A stretch of 5,528 nt of DNA. It comes from Ascidiaceihabitans sp. (GTDB lineage: Bacteria; Pseudomonadota; Alphaproteobacteria; Rhodobacterales; Rhodobacteraceae). Position 1 is the stretch's first letter. Each line of letters opens with the position of its first letter. The translations under genes and the position numbers were made by a program. The stretch lies in NCBI GenBank assembly GCA_023301665.1, contig JALZUL010000298.1:1-5528 (forward strand), written 5' to 3'. This document shows positions 5,433-5,528 of the stretch, one piece after another. The notes below the pieces were generated by a model that had not been told where the DNA came from, ran no database searches, and saw nothing but the letters and a program-made list of their open reading frames with translations.

Positions 5433-5440
5433 ATAGTTTG

Positions 5441-5524
5441 TGGTACGGGTGAAGGGACTCGAACCCCCACGCCAAAGGCGCTTGGACCTAAACCAAGTGC
5501 GTCTACCAATTCCGCCACACCCGC
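5441..5524 (-). tRNA. tRNA-Leu, anticodon UAG
   Basis: An 84-base tRNA including an encoded CCA end. The acceptor stem is GCGGGTG paired with CACCCGT, with G-U at the first pair and A as discriminator base. The D region holds the usual GGTAGAC. The anticodon stem CTTGG/CCAAG encloses TTTAGGT, giving anticodon UAG, which reads CUN leucine codons. A long variable arm (CGCC-TTT-GGCG) marks a class II tRNA, as expected for leucine. The T loop is TTCGAGT on a stem with two G-U pairs. It is complete, ending 4 bases before the window edge, so its promoter is outside. Confidence 0.96.
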
Positions 5525-5528
5525 ACAC

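Larger units (their letters stand above)
5188..5440 (-). other. Leader and spacer between tRNA-Leu and tig
   Basis: No convincing gene is present; the open frames here have no coding character. It holds the leader hairpin at 5208-5223, an inverted repeat CCCTC/GAGGG at 5335-5348 with a four-base loop, and the 14-base palindrome at 5419-5432. A weak promoter for tig can be proposed on the - strand: TTGCGT at 5265-5270 followed at about 17 bases by TAGAAG at 5242-5247. None of these promoter boxes is strong. Confidence 0.45.

Overview
The window looks like the chromosome of an alphaproteobacterium, most likely a roseobacter-group Rhodobacterales of moderate GC. The evidence is the ribosomal cluster rpsF-rpsR-rplI with a long acidic L9 tail, the trigger factor sequence, and a gene remnant closest to the Hint_2-domain proteins common in that group. 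This taxonomic call is made by eye; no search was run.

Layout. (1) Bases 1-1462, + strand: a leader with a possible promoter and an inverted repeat, then rpsF (S6), rpsR (S18) and rplI (L9) as a tight operon ending in a strong intrinsic terminator. (2) 1463-2243: no intact gene. The first ~240 bases hold nothing I recognise. Then comes a 5'-truncated, probably frameshifted remnant of a Hint_2-domain protein on the - strand. (3) 2244-3148: a MarR-type regulator (-) divergent from a small four-helix membrane protein of unknown function (+). Their shared ~55-base control region carries several TTGACAA-like half-sites. (4) 3154-3771: a group II-like truncated haemoglobin (-), whose stop codon lies 5 bases from that of the membrane protein. 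(5) 3803-5187: the trigger factor gene tig (-) with a two-way terminator. (6) 5188-5440: the tig leader and spacer, with several hairpins. (7) 5441-5524: tRNA-Leu(UAG) on the - strand, with an encoded CCA end.

How they fit together. Most of the window is translation housekeeping: three ribosomal proteins, a ribosome-bound chaperone and a tRNA. Between these blocks sits a small accessory island holding the Hint remnant, the regulator/membrane-protein pair and the globin. The regulator probably controls the membrane protein and itself, but the signal is unknown. The globin starts directly after the tig terminator, so it may depend on read-through.

I found no convincing new defence, mobile or biosynthetic system. 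The items most worth a second look are the MarR/membrane-protein pair with its repeated half-sites, the globin's promoter-poor position, the Hint remnant, and the possible S6:S18 autoregulatory hairpin upstream of rpsF.
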